Assembly: GCA_000416005.1 (NCBI GenBank) | Contig: KE356562.1 | Span: 402,754-423,414 of the forward strand | Reading direction: 5' to 3' | Length of the DNA stretch: 20,661 bases | DNA from: Haloquadratum sp. J07HQX50 | GTDB taxonomy: Archaea; Halobacteriota; Halobacteria; Halobacteriales; Haloferacaceae | Part shown: one piece after another, positions 7,943 through 15,792 of the stretch | Numbering within the stretch: the first letter of the stretch is position 1 | Layout of the letters: each line of letters begins with the position of its first letter | Made by a program: the position numbers and the translations under genes | Notes under the pieces: model-generated | Database searches by the model: none | Told to the model about the DNA's origin: nothing | Seen by the model: only the letters and a program-made list of their open reading frames with translations

Positions 7943-8566
7943 TCACATCCATTCGATACGAAACACTTCGCTTTGAATTTGCTCCGTCTCACTTGTGTGG
8001 AATGAGAACTGGTTTGAAACAGAGAATTCAGCTGCAAATGCATGTGTGATGGTTCCTGCACGATCAGCAGCGAATTCCGTGACGAATTCCTCTGATCCCT
8101 CATTATGTATCGAATAGGAGACATCTGCAATATCAGCCGAGACTGTGAGAAACTCACGATCAGCATGGCGATTACTATACTGAGCTCCAAATGGCGGGTT
8201 CATCACGACGACGGTAGGAGTCTCTGTCGAGAGTCCACCAGCAGTCACGTCGGCTTGAACCCAGTGAATTGGCGCTGTGGCACCAACTCGGTGCTCATTC
8301 TGTATCGCAGTCTGTAGCGGTGACCGGTCGATGTCGACACCAATGACTCGATGAGGGGATCGCAATGCAGCTCCCAGCGCCAACATCCCCGTTCCAGTGC
8401 CCAGGTCAACGATCGTGCGGTCTTGAATGTCGCCGTTGAGGTCTGCGGTGTGAATCACAGTTGCTGCCAACTCGGGAGGAGTTGGGTATTGCTCAAGCTC
8501 AGCCCGTGGGTCAGCAAACCCTGCAACGACGGCTAACTGTCCTTCCAATTCAGATTTACCAGGCAT
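7943..8566 (-). CDS. METTL5-like SAM-dependent methyltransferase
   Basis: A 207-residue Rossmann-fold methyltransferase. EQYPTP (25-30) precedes the SAM-binding loop VDLGTGTGML (53-62), the acidic ribose-binding strand GVDID (76-80) and the catalytic NPPFG (123-127). The NPPFG plus QYSNRHADREFL pattern resembles archaeal and eukaryotic METTL5, which makes N6-methyladenosine in small-subunit rRNA. By analogy it probably modifies 16S rRNA, but other N6-adenine or glutamine substrates share NPPF. The ATG at 8566 gives the normal N-terminus. It is convergent with the rhomboid gene, with 183 nt between the stops. No strong TATA box is seen upstream. Confidence 0.85.
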   Translation of the reverse strand: MPGKSELEGQLAVVAGFADPRAELEQYPTPPELAATVIHTADLNGDIQDRTIVDLGTGTGMLALGAALRSPHRVIGVDIDRSPLQTAIQNEHRVGATAPIHWVQADVTAGGLSTETPTVVVMNPPFGAQYSNRHADREFLTVSADIADVSYSIHNEGSEEFVTEFAADRAGTITHAFAAEFSVSNQFSFHTSETEQIQSEVFRIEWM

Positions 8567-8769
8567 AGGTCGTCATGTATCGAAACGTACTCATGCACAA
8601 CGGATATCGCTGGAAACGAACAAGCGTCGGGTGCAGGGAGGAGTGCATATATACATAATCTTGCTCATTCATGTGTGTTAATCGTGACTATGCTTTCCCG
8701 ATCGGATTAGCGGTCCTGAGAGGCATCTATGAAGAATACGAGTCAATACTGCGGTGTATCGGATAAGAG

Positions 8770-8776
8770 TTAAATA
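8770..8776 (+). promoter_or_regulatory. TATA box of tfb
   Basis: TTAAATA lies 23-29 nt upstream of the ATG at 8799. This geometry predicts a leaderless transcript and also argues for 8799 rather than the in-frame upstream start at 8754, which lies before the box. Confidence 0.6.
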
Positions 8777-8798
8777 CACCCTTCACCAGCAGATTTAT

Positions 8799-9752
8799 AT
8801 GGAACGTCCAAGTCGCCAGCGCCAGCGGGAGCAGGAGACAGAGCAGACGTCCGATGAAGAACTTACTTGTTCGGAATGTGAGTCGGACAACATTGTGGCC
8901 GACGCCAACCAAGGTGAATTAATATGCAATGATTGCGGACTGGTCTTGGACGAGCGTCAGATTGATCGTGGGCCAGAATGGCGGGCATTTAATCATTCTG
9001 AACGGCAATCAAAGTCGCGCGTCGGGGCTCCAATTACGGAGACCATGCATGATCGAGGGCTGACGACGACGATCGACTGGAAAGACAAAGATGCCTACGG
9101 ACGGTCACTCTCGTCAGAAAAACGGTCGCAGATGCACCGGCTGCGAAAATGGCAGGAGCGTATCCGAACAAAAGATGCGGGCGAGCGAAATCTACAGTTC
9201 GCCCTCTCAGAAGTCGACCGGATGGCATCCGCACTGGGTGTTCCACGCTCTGTTCGTGAAGTCGCCTCCGTCATTTACCGTCGCGCACTCAATGAGGACC
9301 TCATCCGTGGGCGATCTATTGAGGGGGTTGCGACATCAGCTCTGTATGCGGCTTGTCGTCAGGAAGGAATCCCCCGGTCACTTGACGAAGTCGCGGAAGT
9401 TTCGCGTGTCCCACAGAAAGAAATCGGGCGGACATACCGATATATCTCGCAGGAATTAGGTCTTGAATTGCGCCCTGTTGATCCAAAGCAGTTTGTTCCT
9501 CGATTCGCCTCCTCACTGAGCCTCTCTGAGGAAGTGCAATCCAAAGCAACCGAAATCATCGACGTATCAGCCGAAGAAGGGTTACTTTCTGGAAAATCAC
9601 CAACTGGCTTTGCGGCTGCAGCCATCTACGCTGCATCATTGCTTTGTAATGAGAAGAAAACTCAACGAGAGGTCGCGGATGTTGCACAAGTTACTGAGGT
9701 CACAATCCGTAACCGGTATCAAGAGCAAATTGAGGCAATGGGATTTCGCTAA
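8799..9752 (+). CDS. tfb: Transcription initiation factor IIB (TFB)
   Basis: A 317-residue archaeal TFB, which binds TBP-TATA complexes and recruits RNA polymerase. The N-terminal zinc ribbon is intact (C24, C27, C43, C46). It is followed by the B-reader/linker block RGPEWRAF (57-64) and two cyclin repeats at about 120-205 and 212-305. The second ends with the recognition-helix sequence TEVTIRNRYQEQ. The frame is open back to 8754, but the leading 15 residues are not TFB-like, the ATG at 8799 begins the acidic/Arg N-terminal tail, and the TATA box is correctly placed for it. Haloarchaea carry several TFB paralogues, so this may be one of a set and its number cannot be given. It is convergent with the cold-shock gene. 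Confidence 0.96.
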   Translation: MERPSRQRQREQETEQTSDEELTCSECESDNIVADANQGELICNDCGLVLDERQIDRGPEWRAFNHSERQSKSRVGAPITETMHDRGLTTTIDWKDKDAYGRSLSSEKRSQMHRLRKWQERIRTKDAGERNLQFALSEVDRMASALGVPRSVREVASVIYRRALNEDLIRGRSIEGVATSALYAACRQEGIPRSLDEVAEVSRVPQKEIGRTYRYISQELGLELRPVDPKQFVPRFASSLSLSEEVQSKATEIIDVSAEEGLLSGKSPTGFAAAAIYAASLLCNEKKTQREVADVAQVTEVTIRNRYQEQIEAMGFR

Positions 9753-9875
9753 TAAGGAGTCAGACGTACGAGACTTCCGTGTGGAGTTTGTGAACTCACT
9801 GAGAAGCTGAGAAATACAGGAACCTTATTGACTCGACGTAGTGCCGACTGCCATACCGCTCTATCAGGTGCGGTC

Positions 9876-10070
9876 TTATAGACGCTGGAGATTTGTTGCT
9901 CGTGGCCCTTTATCCGCCTGCTCAATCTCGAATTCCACTTCCTGACCCTCTTCAAGATCAGGACCACCGACGTCCTCCATGTGGAAGAAAACATCTTCCT
10001 CAGAGTCGTCGCTTTCAATAAATCCGTATCCGCCAGTGTCGTTAAAGAACGCAACCGTGCCTTGCGCCAT
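9876..10070 (-). CDS. cspA: Cold-shock domain protein
   Basis: A 64-residue protein consisting of one cold-shock (OB-fold) domain. RNP1 is seen as GYGFIE (14-19) and RNP2 as VFFHMEDV (27-34), with the typical MAQGTVAFFNDTGG start and the acidic surface expected in a halophile. It should bind single-stranded RNA or DNA and act as an RNA chaperone. The frame is open to 10226, but the 52 upstream residues are not CSD-like. The T-rich box at 10094-10103 sits 24-33 nt before the ATG at 10070, so the short form is correct. The 149-nt spacer separates it from the divergent YIP1-like gene. Confidence 0.93.
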   Translation of the reverse strand: MAQGTVAFFNDTGGYGFIESDDSEEDVFFHMEDVGGPDLEEGQEVEFEIEQADKGPRATNLQRL

Positions 10071-10093
10071 TGCATTCGACAGTTCGTATACTC

Positions 10094-10103
10094 GATAAAT
10101 AAA
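10094..10103 (-). promoter_or_regulatory. TATA box of the cold-shock gene
   Basis: The minus strand reads TTTATTTATC, ending 24 nt upstream of the ATG at 10070. It is a good archaeal TATA match in leaderless geometry. Confidence 0.55.
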
Positions 10104-10219
10104 TGTTGTGACCATACGCGGCGCCAATTTGCATCTGTGAGAGAGGGTCAACTCATCGCATAAAACGCGTTGAGAGACGGTGTCGAAACTGTCATATGAA
10201 AACTGTGTAATAGTAACCT

Positions 10220-10822
10220 GTGACAACGTGGATCAACCCATCAGAAACTGGAAGAGACCGGGGAGTAAGGGGACTCCTGAAAACATACGTGAGTATTCTG
10301 ATATCCCCCAAACGATTTTTTGATTCAGCTGTCGTCCCTGGCGACCAAGTTCCTGGATTAATCTTCGGCGTTGTTATTGCACTCGGATATACAGTAGGAG
10401 TAGTCTTCGTCACTGCCTCAGCACCTTCGACAGTTGCTCAACCAGAGGCGTTCGCTTCAGTCATCCTGCTGATGGCTGTTGGGTTGATTATTGGTCCCAT
10501 AACACTTCATCTCGCTGCTGCATTCCAGACTGTCTTGCTTATCGGGCTTGCACCCGATCGAGGGGGGGTGAGCGAGACAGTGCAACTCATCGCATATGCG
10601 TCGGCGCCATGTCTATTCGCGTTTATCCAAGTTCCAATAATCCGTCTCATAACCTGTGCATACGCTTGGAGTCTCCTGCTCGTTGGCACTCGGTCTGTGC
10701 ACTCGACCTCACGACTGCGAGCAATCGCTGCCGGGGGTCCGACAGGGGCGCTGCTCTATGGAGGCTTATTCCGTGGGTTCGATGCATTTGAGATGCTCCT
10801 CACGACGAATGGAATAATGTGA
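10220..10822 (+). CDS. YIP1-like multi-pass membrane protein
   Basis: A 200-residue membrane protein starting with GTG (MTTWINPSETGRDRG). The segment LISPKRFFDSAVVPGDQVPG before the first hydrophobic helix (about 46-68) resembles the entry to YIP1-family domains, in which a cytoplasmic N-terminus containing SPxxFF precedes about five helices. Further hydrophobic stretches lie near 79-101, 103-112, 123-145 and 171-185. Its function is unknown; archaeal YIP1-like proteins are uncharacterised. The GTG start is chosen because it is followed directly by the conserved-looking N-terminus, and a weak AT-rich element (CATATGAAAA, from 10193) lies about 25 nt upstream. It stands alone between a divergent and a downstream gene. 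Confidence 0.72.
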   Translation: MTTWINPSETGRDRGVRGLLKTYVSILISPKRFFDSAVVPGDQVPGLIFGVVIALGYTVGVVFVTASAPSTVAQPEAFASVILLMAVGLIIGPITLHLAAAFQTVLLIGLAPDRGGVSETVQLIAYASAPCLFAFIQVPIIRLITCAYAWSLLLVGTRSVHSTSRLRAIAAGGPTGALLYGGLFRGFDAFEMLLTTNGIM

Positions 10823-10966
10823 CTCCTTTCGTTACGAGAGTCGTATATTCTTCGAGTGTGATCCAAAAGGCCTCGATTGGAGTTTCAAAACGGATCTAAA
10901 TTCCAATGATTGGCCACCTGTGATGCATACACAATCGAGAGTGATTCAATTTGGATTCGACAACAG

Positions 10967-10972
10967 TTTTAG
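10967..10972 (+). promoter_or_regulatory. Candidate TATA-like box of the S1-OB-DHH gene
   Basis: TTTTAG lies 25-30 nt upstream of the ATG at 10997. The match is weak but the spacing is right for leaderless initiation. Confidence 0.35.
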
Positions 10973-10996
10973 GCGGGGTCCCTTTTGATACACATA

Positions 10997-13054
10997 ATGG
11001 ATTTTATTACGCACGACGAAGATATCTGGTTTGATTTTCGGGGTGATTCTGCTGATCAGCTCACCGCTGGTCGGTATTATCAAGGAGTTGTTGATGGATT
11101 CGCTGATTTTGGTGTTTTTATCGATCTCGCCTCCGGGGTGACTGGGCTTCTTCATCGAAGTGAGCTGGATCGTCGTCTCGAGAGTCTTGATTGGGAAACA
11201 GGTGATGAAGTGTTTATACAGGTGCAAAATGTGCGAAGTAATGGAAATATCGACTTGGGATGGTCAATTCGGCAGTCACCCGAAGAGTTTCGTGGCTCTC
11301 AGATTCACGACCCCTCGGGAGAAGTAGACGGTGAGGAGCCATCAGTCGAGACCGAAAGCACAGAACCTATTAAACGGACACCACAGGACCCCAGTGCGAA
11401 AACCGTCGGAGCAGATGAGACAAGTGGAAGTGGAAGTGAAAGTGAAAGTGAAGGTGGAGGCGGAGGCACAGTGCAGACAGCGGCTACAGATGCGGAGTCG
11501 ACGGAGGAATCAAGCCATTCAGTCTCAGAGCCATCCGAACAGAGTGTTGAGCTAACAGAAGTCACTCAGACACACATTGAGACGCTCTCCGAACATGTCG
11601 GAGAGAGAGTCTCAATCGAAGCAGAGATTGAGTCGATTCGACAGACCGGTGGCCCAACGATTTTTCAGGTGCAAGATGAGAGTGGCCATGTTGAATGTGC
11701 TGCGTTTGTCGAAGCGGGAGTGAGAGCGTACTCAGAAGTAAACGAGGGAGATTATATCTCAATCACTGGTGAAACTGAACGACGACAGGGAGATATCCAG
11801 ATTGAGGTTGAGGAGCTCACCCAGCTCGATGGCTCAGCTGCAGCAGCGGTAGAGACACGATTATCTGATGCACTCTCCGAAGAGGCTCGGCCCGAAGAGA
11901 TTGACCGAATTCATCCCGACTCTCCTGTCAGCATATCTGATACTCGAATTGCTGACGCCGCCGAAATTATCCGTTCTGCCGTGCTTGAATCCCGTCCAGT
12001 TGTCATCCGACATCCAGCGACTGCTGATGGATACGTTGCAGGGGCAGGTCTCGAGCGAGCAATAATCGAGATGATTAGAGACGAGCACGACCGTGCTGAC
12101 GCAGAGTACCACTTTCTCAAGCGCCGACCGCTGGATGATCCAGTGTATGGAATGGATGCAGCGACAAACGATATCACTCGAATGCTGCAAGACACTGAAC
12201 GCCACGATGAGAAGGTGCCAGTTATTGTTTTAGCTGGCATTGGCGGGACAAGCGATTCGCTAAATGGGCTCGAACTACTGGACATATATGATACAATGAC
12301 TGTCCTCTTAGAGGCTGACACTATCGACTCCGAAATTCGGGGGGCGACAGACGCGCTCGTCGCACCAGAACCTGGAGAAGATACAACCGCTGTCTCGACG
12401 GCTGCCCTGTCAGTCACACTTGCAATAAATATTAATACACGGATTAGTGACGAGATTGAGCACCTGCCGGCGGTGAGTTACTGGGGAGATACGCCAGCAG
12501 TCTATGAGAGTCTTGCAAGTTCAACTGGCTACGACGCGTCCCGGACCCAACAACTACGCGAAGCTATCGAACTGGAAGCATACTATCAGTCATATCAAGA
12601 CAAACGCGAGCTCATCACTGACCTGCTATTTAACGACGAAGGTGGACTCGCAGAGCACGTCTCAGAACAATTCCGTATCAAGCTCACTGAAGAAGTCGAT
12701 ACTGCTACGGCTAGTCTCAATACCCAGACAATGGCGAATGTGACTGTCAATACGCTTGATGCAAACGCCTACACTCACCGATTTGATTTTCCGCCTACGC
12801 CGCTACTTGCCGAGGCAGTTCATCGTGAGATTCGGGATGAACAGACAATCACGGTTGTGTATTCAACCGATGAGCTGTTTATCCATGGATCTCCATCGAT
12901 CGACGTTCGCTCTGTCGCCACCAGCGCAGATAAAGAGGTTCCAGAGGCGGGGATAACTGCTGTCGGGGTGCAGCAAAATCGAATCGAATTCCTTTCAGGC
13001 GCTCAGGATGAGGCCGTAGACGCTGTGATCTCGGCTGCAGTCAACGAGCTATAA
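10997..13054 (+). CDS. S1 / OB-fold / DHH (RecJ-like) nucleic-acid-binding protein, catalytic motifs degenerate
   Basis: A 685-residue protein with three recognisable parts. An S1 domain spans about residues 24-93 (YYQGVVDGFADFGVFIDL, then GVTGLLHRSELD). An OB-fold spans about 200-275 (VSIEAEIESIRQTGGPTIFQV, then ECAAFVEAGVR). A DHH/RecJ-like region starts near 325. This is the architecture of archaeal RecJ-like proteins (COG1107-like). The expected metal motif I (HxDADG-like) reads RHPATADGY at 338-346, and I find no DHH triplet where motif III should be, so nuclease activity is doubtful. The DnaJ-type Cys-rich finger of some relatives is absent, and the first Cys is near residue 234. A Ser/Glu/Gly-rich linker (about 105-190) contains a hexanucleotide repeat. 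The ATG at 10997 is preferred to the in-frame TTG at 10985. A role in replication or repair is inference. Confidence 0.78.
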   Translation: MDFITHDEDIWFDFRGDSADQLTAGRYYQGVVDGFADFGVFIDLASGVTGLLHRSELDRRLESLDWETGDEVFIQVQNVRSNGNIDLGWSIRQSPEEFRGSQIHDPSGEVDGEEPSVETESTEPIKRTPQDPSAKTVGADETSGSGSESESEGGGGGTVQTAATDAESTEESSHSVSEPSEQSVELTEVTQTHIETLSEHVGERVSIEAEIESIRQTGGPTIFQVQDESGHVECAAFVEAGVRAYSEVNEGDYISITGETERRQGDIQIEVEELTQLDGSAAAAVETRLSDALSEEARPEEIDRIHPDSPVSISDTRIADAAEIIRSAVLESRPVVIRHPATADGYVAGAGLERAIIEMIRDEHDRADAEYHFLKRRPLDDPVYGMDAATNDITRMLQDTERHDEKVPVIVLAGIGGTSDSLNGLELLDIYDTMTVLLEADTIDSEIRGATDALVAPEPGEDTTAVSTAALSVTLAININTRISDEIEHLPAVSYWGDTPAVYESLASSTGYDASRTQQLREAIELEAYYQSYQDKRELITDLLFNDEGGLAEHVSEQFRIKLTEEVDTATASLNTQTMANVTVNTLDANAYTHRFDFPPTPLLAEAVHREIRDEQTITVVYSTDELFIHGSPSIDVRSVATSADKEVPEAGITAVGVQQNRIEFLSGAQDEAVDAVISAAVNEL
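11422..11466 (+). repeat. In-frame hexanucleotide repeat in the DHH-like gene
   Basis: Degenerate tandem hexamers (AAGTGG twice, AAGTGA three times, then AGGTGG, AGGCGG and AGG) encode a GSGSESESEGGGGG-type tract in the acidic linker between the S1 and OB domains. Unit-size changes would keep the reading frame. It reads as a flexible spacer rather than a folded element. Confidence 0.85.
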
Positions 13055-13175
13055 CGCACTCTCATTTCATTTTATTCACAGAGTCGCTGATGATGAGTCT
13101 CTGCGTTTCCCTCTATCTCGGTCAAGAACCTCTCTCTGCGTCGTATGCAAATCTTCTCTCGTGTGTGAGCGATAC

Positions 13176-13182
13176 TATTAAA
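13176..13182 (+). promoter_or_regulatory. TATA box upstream of the elp3 leader ORF
   Basis: TATTAAA lies 25-31 nt before the ATG at 13207. A transcript starting at that ATG would begin with the 15-codon leader ORF and carry a 44-nt leader before the elp3 GTG. Confidence 0.5.
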
Positions 13183-13206
13183 CATCGAAATGCCAGATAT
13201 ACATGT

Positions 13207-13254
13207 ATGGGTCGGCACCTAATGCTCGCTGCAATATGTGGTGATAGCAAGTGA
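13207..13254 (+). CDS. Candidate leaderless upstream ORF (15 aa) coupled to elp3
   Basis: The frame ATG GGT CGG ... AAG TGA encodes MGRHLMLAAICGDSK. Its ATG lies at the predicted transcription start (TATA box at 13176-13182), and its TGA overlaps the elp3 GTG start in the arrangement GTGA (13251-13254). A Shine-Dalgarno-like GGTGA (13240-13244) lies inside it, six bases before that GTG. The geometry suggests ribosomes initiating leaderlessly on the uORF, terminating at the elp3 start and re-initiating. Nothing shows that the peptide itself matters. It has not been checked against relatives. Confidence 0.4.
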   Translation: MGRHLMLAAICGDSK

Positions 13255-14906
13255 GTACCGAAACCGAACCGACCGAAACAGACGCATTCCAGCAAACCTG
13301 TACCGAGTTAGTGAATCGTATTTTGCGTGGCGATATTGACCGTGATAATCTCGAAAAGCAGAAACTCGAGGTCTGTTCAGAGTTCTCCTCACCGAAGGTC
13401 CCGAAAAATACAGATCTCCTACAGTATGCACCAGAGGGACAGCGCGATACGGTCAAAGACATCGTCCAGCGAAAGCCAGTGCGTACTGCCTCCGGCGTCT
13501 CTCCCGTGGCTATCATGACCTCACCACACATGTGTCCACACGGGAAGTGTTTGTATTGCCCTGGAGGACCAGCCAGTGAATTCGACTCGGCGCAGAGTTA
13601 CACTGGTCAGGAACCAGCAGCAGCACGAGGAGAGCAAAACGAATACGACCCATACGGGCAGGTAACGCTTCGACTGGAGCAGCTCAGACATATCGGACAT
13701 CCGGTTGATAAAGTTGAACTCATTATTATGGGGGGAACCATGACCGCTCGGAGTCACGACTATCAAGAGTGGTTCGTCAAGCGTGCACTCGAAGCAATGA
13801 ATGAGTATGATGTGGAGAGTAAACCAAATCCATCAGACCAACGCTCGTTCCGTCCAGACCCAGAGTCTGTCGAATTTAGCTATCTGGAAGATGTCAAAGC
13901 GAACAACGAGACAGCTGACGTCCGTAACATTGGGACAACGTTCGAGACGAAGCCAGACTGGTGCGACCCAGAGCAAATTGATCGGATGTTGCGTCTAGGA
14001 GCCACGAAGGTGGAAGTGGGCGTGCAAACGACGTACGAGCGTATTAATCGAGAAATGCATCGAGGCCATGGCGTTCAAGCCTCAATCGACGCGAATCGTC
14101 GTCTCCGTGATGCAGGATTCAAGGTCGGCTTTCACATGATGCCTGGCCAGCCAGGGATGACAAAAGAGATGATCTTAGAAGACTTTCATCAACTCTTCAG
14201 CCAGGAGTCGTACCGGCCCGATTATCTCAAAATCTATCCGACCCTCGTTGTTCGGGGCACACGCGTGTATGATCAGTGGCGGCGCGATGAATTTGAACCG
14301 TTAGGAAATGAAGAAGCCGCTGATCTTATTGCAGAGATTATGGGAATGATTCCACCGTACACTCGGCTCCAGCGCGTTCAGCGTGATATTCCAGCAGACT
14401 TTATTGATGCAGGTGTCTGGAAGTCGAATCTCCGCCAGCTAGCCACTCAAAGAGCTGAGCAAAGAGGGATTGAGATCCGAGATATCAGAGCTCGGGAGGC
14501 TGGATTGTCTGATTCGACAGCCGATCCATCAACGATCGAGTTACAAACGACAGAATACACCGTTGCTGGTGGAACTGAACAGTTCATTGCGTATGAGGAC
14601 CCAGTAAATAATGTCCTGATTGGTTTCTGTCGACTCCGCTATCCTGGTTCACCGACGCGGCGTGAGTTACGGGATGCTGCGCTCGTGCGTGAACTACATA
14701 TCTATGGCAGTGAGGCCGGGTTGGGTAACGATGGTGAGTATCAACATCAAGGGTTTGGAAAACGACTCATTCAGACAGCTGAGAATCGAGCCCGAGAAGC
14801 TGGATTTGAGCAGTTGGCAATTATTTCTGGTATTGGTGCCAGGGAATATTACCGACAACAGCTCGATTATCATAAAGACGGCCCATATATGATGAAGCAG
14901 CTCTGA
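13251..14906 (+). CDS. elp3: Elongator protein 3, tRNA U34 carboxymethyltransferase (radical SAM / GNAT)
   Basis: A 551-residue archaeal Elp3 that modifies wobble uridine 34 of tRNA using a 4Fe-4S cluster, SAM and acetyl-CoA. The radical-SAM cysteines are C95, C100 and C103 (CPHGKCLYC), within the characteristic PVRTASGVSPVAIMTSP region. Further Elp3 blocks are DPYGQVTLRLEQL, IIMGGTMTARSHDYQEWFVK, KVEVGVQTTYERIN, HRGHGV and MMPGQPGMT. The C-terminal GNAT domain (about 395-551) has the acetyl-CoA loop QHQGFGKRL and the closing GAREYYRQQLDYHKDGPYM. The GTG at 13251 must be the start, because the preceding in-frame triplet but one is TAG (13245-13247). A GGTGA Shine-Dalgarno-like motif sits six bases upstream. 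Length and motifs are complete. Confidence 0.96.
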   Translation: MSTETEPTETDAFQQTCTELVNRILRGDIDRDNLEKQKLEVCSEFSSPKVPKNTDLLQYAPEGQRDTVKDIVQRKPVRTASGVSPVAIMTSPHMCPHGKCLYCPGGPASEFDSAQSYTGQEPAAARGEQNEYDPYGQVTLRLEQLRHIGHPVDKVELIIMGGTMTARSHDYQEWFVKRALEAMNEYDVESKPNPSDQRSFRPDPESVEFSYLEDVKANNETADVRNIGTTFETKPDWCDPEQIDRMLRLGATKVEVGVQTTYERINREMHRGHGVQASIDANRRLRDAGFKVGFHMMPGQPGMTKEMILEDFHQLFSQESYRPDYLKIYPTLVVRGTRVYDQWRRDEFEPLGNEEAADLIAEIMGMIPPYTRLQRVQRDIPADFIDAGVWKSNLRQLATQRAEQRGIEIRDIRAREAGLSDSTADPSTIELQTTEYTVAGGTEQFIAYEDPVNNVLIGFCRLRYPGSPTRRELRDAALVRELHIYGSEAGLGNDGEYQHQGFGKRLIQTAENRAREAGFEQLAIISGIGAREYYRQQLDYHKDGPYMMKQL

Positions 14907-15169
14907 GCGAAGTCGGAACAAATATACCAGGTAACTGATGTCGTAGGCAGTCAAACGATTCTTACGGTTCGTTCACAACCGGTATCATATCGATACTGAT
15001 AGCCGCGTGGAGGAGGTCGTCGACAGTTGATCGTCAGTGCATACACCAACGACAGACAGCACCCTCGATATGCGGAGCAAGCTCTCTGTCTCGGGGTCGA
15101 ACAGAAACCGAAGATTTCAGTATCGCGAACAACTGCAGGTCAGTCTCTCAAGCTACTCGCCCACGAAGC

Positions 15170-15625
15170 TCATGACCGTAGCGATTTTGTCATTTTGATA
15201 TGTGGGATGTCTGATTCTTCAAATAGGCTGCCAACGTGTCTGTATCCAAGCGTATGATAAAATTCTATGACTCGTAGTTGTGCATGGAGTACGCTTGTTT
15301 GAATCCCAGCAGACCGTGCATCGGTTTCGACAGCATTCATCAGCCGACGTCCCCAGCCGTTTCCGCGAGCTGACTTGATGACAGCAACTCGCTCTACTTT
15401 GCCTGCGGTCGTGGTTTTGCGACGCCATCGAGCAGCGCCGACCGGAGACCCGTCAAGGAAGCTCACAAAGTGGTGAGTATCTGCCCGCGGAGCGTCATAC
15501 TCATCCCATTCAATCTCAGATGGAACTCCTTGTTCGTCGACAAAGACACGCTTGCGAACCTCAAATGCAGCTTGGCGTTTGCGAGGAGTATCTGCGATGA
15601 ACACTCCAGTCGTGTTTTGACACAT
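15170..15625 (-). CDS. GNAT family N-acetyltransferase
   Basis: A 151-residue single-domain GNAT. The pattern is AAFEVRKRVFVDEQGVP (19-35) with a following DEYD, HHFVSF (51-56), VGAARWR (62-68), the acetyl-CoA pyrophosphate loop SARGNGWGRRL (85-95), HAQLRVIEFYHTLGY (114-128) and a terminal HIKM. This is the ElaA/YjcF-like subgroup. The acceptor substrate is unknown. The frame extends to a TTG at 15661, but the ATG at 15625 is preferred because the 12 upstream residues are not typical. An AT-rich GACATATTCG element at 15662-15671 could promote a short-leader transcript. It is convergent with elp3, 263 nt apart, and I found no convincing gene in that gap. Confidence 0.88.
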   Translation of the reverse strand: MCQNTTGVFIADTPRKRQAAFEVRKRVFVDEQGVPSEIEWDEYDAPRADTHHFVSFLDGSPVGAARWRRKTTTAGKVERVAVIKSARGNGWGRRLMNAVETDARSAGIQTSVLHAQLRVIEFYHTLGYRHVGSLFEESDIPHIKMTKSLRS

Positions 15626-15744
15626 TAATTTTGAGTAACCCAGTCGATGATGATCGGACAAACGAATATGTCTTTTTCACCTCGTTTCAACTCTGTCAGC
15701 ATTTCCACGTTTGAGAGTTGGCGAGTTCGACTGCGGCTCACGAC

Positions 15745-15792
15745 ATTCGGTGAAGAATCCACTCAGTGTAGTGCTCCTCTTTTTCACCGAAT
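15745..15792. repeat. Perfect 10-bp inverted repeat with nested small hairpin
   Basis: ATTCGGTGAA at 15745-15754 is the exact reverse complement of TTCACCGAAT at 15783-15792, and the stem can extend inward by one G-U and two A-T pairs. Inside the loop, CACTCAGTG (15760-15768) is itself an odd palindrome. Such nesting is typical of structured RNA or of insertion-sequence ends. Function is not shown. Confidence 0.7.

Noticed and set aside
8754..8798. Extended TFB N-terminus starting at 8754
   Set aside because: The tfb TATA box (8770-8776) lies inside this extension, and the extra residues are not TFB-like.
10071..10226. Extended cold-shock protein N-terminus
   Set aside because: The 52 extra residues do not resemble a cold-shock domain, and the TATA box at 10094-10103 falls inside them.
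11911..12417. 168-codon minus-strand open frame inside the DHH-like gene
   Set aside because: It is fully antisense to a gene with recognisable domains, is Ser/Arg-rich, shows no motif and has the composition expected of a reverse-strand shadow.
13079..13107. Possible hairpin terminator after the DHH-like gene
   Set aside because: The pairing (CAGAG/CTCTG) is short with a long loop. The T-rich run at 13064-13077 may mark a transcript end, but it is too ordinary to call.
15027..15257. 76-codon plus-strand frame between elp3 and the GNAT gene
   Set aside because: It overlaps the GNAT gene antisense, lacks a TATA box or SD, and has no recognisable motif. The rest of the 263-nt gap shows nothing supportable.
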